Source: Candidatus Pacearchaeota archaeon (GTDB taxonomy: Archaea > Nanobdellota > Nanobdellia > Pacearchaeales > GW2011-AR1). Taken from it: 7,417 nt of DNA. The stretch is from contig JAGVXJ010000059.1 of NCBI GenBank assembly GCA_018303895.1, positions 1 to 7,417 of the forward strand, read 5' to 3'. Position numbers and translations under genes: made by a program. The notes under the pieces are model-generated. The model saw nothing but the letters and a program-made list of their open reading frames with translations. It ran no database searches and was not told where the DNA came from. Below, piece by piece: positions 6,153 through 7,417 of the stretch (the first letter of the stretch is position 1; the number at the start of each line of letters is the position of its first letter).

Positions 6153-6791
6153 TTTTGATTTTGTTTGTTCTCTTTTTTCATTGTCAATCAACTTATCTTC
6201 TTGCGACATTTCTCTCCAACTAGTTACTCCAGATATTCCTTTTACTTTGGAAAAAAATCCCCTTAATGTCAACTGTGGATGAAGATTAATCGGATCTAAA
6301 GGGATATCTTTGACATGACACACATAAAGTCTACCTGATTGTTTTATCGAAACATACCCCCCCTCCTCGTGATAAATTTTCTTAAGAGCTGAAACACTGA
6401 CTTCTTCATAATCAATTTTCTCCCCTCCACCAAGCACAACCATCTCTTGAATAATCCTTTTGATTTGATAAGAATTACCTGAAGAACGATTTACAAGAGG
6501 AACAAAATGTGTATGTGCATGTTTCACAGATTGCCCCCACTTTCCCATCTCTACTTGAAATGGTTCAGAAAATTTGCGGGAAATTTCTTTCATCAAAATA
6601 TCCTCAAGTTTTTGTTTTTCTCCTTCCAATTCATCGGGAAGATCACCAAAACAATCATAATGCTTTTTGGGAATGAGCATAACTTGTCCTGCAGAGTATA
6701 ATGCAAATCCTACTTTAACAAAAAAGTTTGGAGATTCGTACAAAATATCTTCAGAAATTTTACTTCGATCGCAAAAAATACAATTATCCAT
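6141..6791 (-). CDS. HIT-family nucleotide hydrolase/transferase with C-terminal extension
   Basis: A 216-residue histidine-triad protein. The family hydrolyses or transfers nucleotidyl groups (for example dinucleoside polyphosphates, AMP-lysine, or GalT-like chemistry). The N-terminus has a CxxC (Cys4, Cys7), probably zinc-binding together with His44 in IPKKHYDCF. GQSVKHAHTHFVPL (86-99) is the triad itself, His91-x-His93-x-His95, with His93 the expected nucleophile. From about residue 100 an extension of some 115 residues follows, with GGYVSIKQSGRLYVCHV (143-159) resembling a small beta unit seen in longer archaeal and bacterial HIT proteins, and a charged end. A TATA box centred about 26 bases upstream predicts a leaderless single-gene transcript. 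No direct link to glycan synthesis is evident; it may be a housekeeping gene. Family confident, substrate unknown. Confidence 0.88.
   Translation of the reverse strand: MDNCIFCDRSKISEDILYESPNFFVKVGFALYSAGQVMLIPKKHYDCFGDLPDELEGEKQKLEDILMKEISRKFSEPFQVEMGKWGQSVKHAHTHFVPLVNRSSGNSYQIKRIIQEMVVLGGGEKIDYEEVSVSALKKIYHEEGGYVSIKQSGRLYVCHVKDIPLDPINLHPQLTLRGFFSKVKGISGVTSWREMSQEDKLIDNEKREQTKSKLFF
6153..6178 (+). terminator. T-rich terminator candidate after the sulfatase-like gene
   Basis: Several T runs follow the stop codon, at 6153-6156, 6159-6162, 6164-6166 and a run of six at 6173-6178. This fits archaeal oligo-T termination. No hairpin was seen. The tract lies inside the convergent HIT gene. Confidence 0.4.
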
Positions 6792-6812
6792 TAAAACTTA
6801 GCTAAGAATATA

Positions 6813-6820
6813 TTTATAAA
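6813..6820 (-). promoter_or_regulatory. TATA box for the HIT gene
   Basis: TTTATAAA, read on the minus strand within an ATATTTATAAATATA block, is centred about 26 bases upstream of the ATG at 6791. An A-rich CCAAAATA just before it on the minus strand could act as the TFB-recognition element. Confidence 0.65.
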
Positions 6821-6899
6821 TATTTTGGTTCTTCTAATATTGCACCAGAAGAGTCAATAGTTCTCATTCATTAAATTATAAATAGTCGTTACCACAATT

Positions 6900-6908
6900 T
6901 TTAAAAAG
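6900..6908 (+). promoter_or_regulatory. TATA-like box upstream of the small-ORF/nucleotidyltransferase chain
   Basis: TTTAAAAAG is centred about 25 bases upstream of the ATG at 6929 and has the same core as the box before the gene at 561. If the box near 6880 were used instead, the mRNA would have a leader of about 24 bases. Confidence 0.5.
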
Positions 6909-6928
6909 TAAATAAATAGAATGGATTT

Positions 6929-7039
6929 ATGGGAGCAAATAGAATTTATGGAATTATGAAAGAATATTCTTTAGTTGCTGAAAATCTTATGGACATTATT
7001 TCAGATAAAAAAAATTTGGATGAATATTTTTTAATTTAA
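6929..7039 (+). CDS. Small hypothetical protein, 36 residues
   Basis: The ORF begins MGANRIYGIMKEYSLVAENL and ends with NLDEYFLI. It has no recognised motif, but an amphipathic helical centre is plausible. Support comes from position: an archaeal TATA-like box lies about 25 bases upstream of its ATG, and its stop is followed one base later by the start of the next ORF, the same arrangement as between the SDR and methyltransferase genes. It could be a regulatory leader ORF, a real small protein, or a relic of a decayed gene. Confidence 0.45.
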   Translation: MGANRIYGIMKEYSLVAENLMDIISDKKNLDEYFLI

Positions 7040-7040
7040 A

Positions 7041-7121
7041 ATGAAAAAAAAGCCTATATTAAATTTTAAATTTTCCAGATATTTTAAATCTCAAATTAAA
7101 CTACTTGAAAAATCTTTATGA
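7041..7121 (+). CDS. Small basic hypothetical protein, 26 residues
   Basis: The ORF begins MKKKPILNFKFSRYFKSQIK and ends LLEKSL. It is strongly basic, with hydrophobic residues spaced as in an amphipathic helix. It starts one base after the preceding small ORF and its TGA overlaps the ATG of the nucleotidyltransferase as ATGA (7118-7121), the classic arrangement for translational coupling. No family is recognised. A chance ORF in AT-rich DNA remains possible. Confidence 0.42.
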   Translation: MKKKPILNFKFSRYFKSQIKLLEKSL

Positions 7122-7417
7122 AAGCAATAATTCTGGCAGCAGGATTGGGAAGTAGGCTTGGAATTTTGGGAAAAACAATTCCAAAATGTTTAATAAAAAT
7201 AAATGGAAAATTTCTTTTAGAAAGACAAATAGATTTACTAAATAATTCTGGAATTGATGACATAACCATTGTTATCGGAAGTTATGGAGAATGTTGGACT
7301 GAAAAAAATAAAAATATAATAAAAAATATAATAAAAAAAGTGGTGATAAATCCCGAAAATTATAAGACAAACAACACACATAGTCTAAAACTGGCCTTAA
7401 ATAAAGATAACGAGGAA
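7118..7417 (+). CDS. Sugar- or choline-phosphate nucleotidyltransferase, partial at window edge
   Basis: The first 100 residues of a nucleotidyltransferase that activates a phosphorylated sugar, polyol or amino alcohol with an NTP. The N-terminus MKAIILAAGLGSRLGILGKT carries the nucleotide-binding LAAGxGxRL loop (6-14). PKCLIKING (22-30) gives the conserved Lys23, FLLERQIDLLNNSGIDDITIV the following helix-strand, and INPENYKTNNTHSLKLAL (77-94) a segment reminiscent of LicC-type CTP:phosphocholine cytidylyltransferases (N-x-x-Y-x-x-TN-x-x-SL). Those, and related inositol- or glycerol-phosphate enzymes, are the best guess over hexose-1-phosphate types. The frame is open to the last base, so the catalytic Asp region is only partly visible. 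It probably shares an mRNA with the two tiny ORFs before it, since its ATG overlaps the second by ATGA and no clearly placed TATA box of its own is seen. It fits supply of an activated building block for the locus. Confidence 0.85.
   Translation, partial: MKAIILAAGLGSRLGILGKTIPKCLIKINGKFLLERQIDLLNNSGIDDITIVIGSYGECWTEKNKNIIKNIIKKVVINPENYKTNNTHSLKLALNKDNEE

Larger units (their letters stand above)
6792..6928. other. Divergent intergenic region
   Basis: This stretch holds the HIT promoter on its left side and, on its right, two plus-strand AT boxes: ATTATAAATAG around 6876-6885 and TTTAAAAAG at 6900-6908. No structured RNA, repeat or longer ORF was seen. A 12-codon ORF at 6921 seems too short to call. 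Confidence 0.5.

Noticed and set aside
6120..6260. Possible missing sulfatase tail downstream of the stop in another frame (frameshift)
   Set aside because: Translations after the stop on the plus strand show nothing like a charged helix plus LGY; the sequence is accounted for by the HIT gene.
6507..6701. 64-codon plus-strand ORF
   Set aside because: Antisense to the HIT motif region, which is clearly the coding strand.
6921..6959. 12-codon ORF overlapping the 36-codon ORF in another frame
   Set aside because: Too short, and its ATG is only about 17 bases from the TATA-like box; the start at 6929 fits better.
7311..7334. Perfect 12-base tandem repeat (AAAATATAATAA twice)
   Set aside because: Lies in frame in the nucleotidyltransferase and encodes part of a Lys/Asn/Ile-rich loop; easily explained by base composition.

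Overview
The window looks like a surface-glycan or cell-envelope biosynthesis locus of an AT-rich archaeon, most likely a DPANN-type lineage such as a Woese- or Pacearchaeon; the exact group is a guess. The archaeal assignment rests on promoters. Five well-placed AT boxes of the TTTATAAA or TTTAAAAA type lie with their centres about 25-27 bases upstream of a start codon, so transcription would begin at or next to the ATG (leaderless mRNAs). A sixth, just upstream of the small gene at 4748, is consistent with nearly the same spacing. No convincing Shine-Dalgarno sequences precede any of the genes.

Left part (1-3071). A stand-alone transketolase C-terminal (pyrimidine-binding) subunit runs off the left edge on the minus strand. 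It is divergent from a small GT-A-like glycosyltransferase (561-1298). An extended-SDR nucleotide-sugar enzyme of the UDP-glucuronate decarboxylase/dTDP-glucose dehydratase type (1352-2410) follows from its own promoter, with a class I SAM methyltransferase (2412-3071) one base behind it.

Middle (3063-6152). A 542-residue CgeB-like GT-B glycosyltransferase lies on the minus strand, tail-to-tail with the methyltransferase (9-base overlap). Its extra C-terminal region looks like a worn-down GT-A domain. Divergent from it, across a short intergenic region with a palindromic TATA box, are a 39-codon acidic microgene and a 425-residue alkaline-phosphatase-superfamily (sulfatase-like) enzyme. That enzyme lacks the formylglycine Cys and has a Cys/His cluster near its C-terminus. 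The microprotein ends in a motif (KLKYYGYI) typical of the C-terminal tail of sulfatases, a tail the neighbouring enzyme lacks.

Right part (6141-7417). A HIT-family nucleotide-binding protein lies on the minus strand, 12 bases into the sulfatase-like gene's end. Divergent from it is a compact chain of two tiny ORFs (36 and 26 codons), separated by one base. The second overlaps, by ATGA, the start of a sugar- or choline-phosphate nucleotidyltransferase that runs off the right edge.

Together the genes fit making and decorating a surface glycan: carbon-skeleton supply (transketolase), nucleotide activation (nucleotidyltransferase), sugar interconversion (SDR), transfer (two glycosyltransferases), methylation, and a phospho/sulfo-type modification. 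This pathway reading is inference from co-location. No rRNA, tRNA, CRISPR array or insertion sequence was seen.
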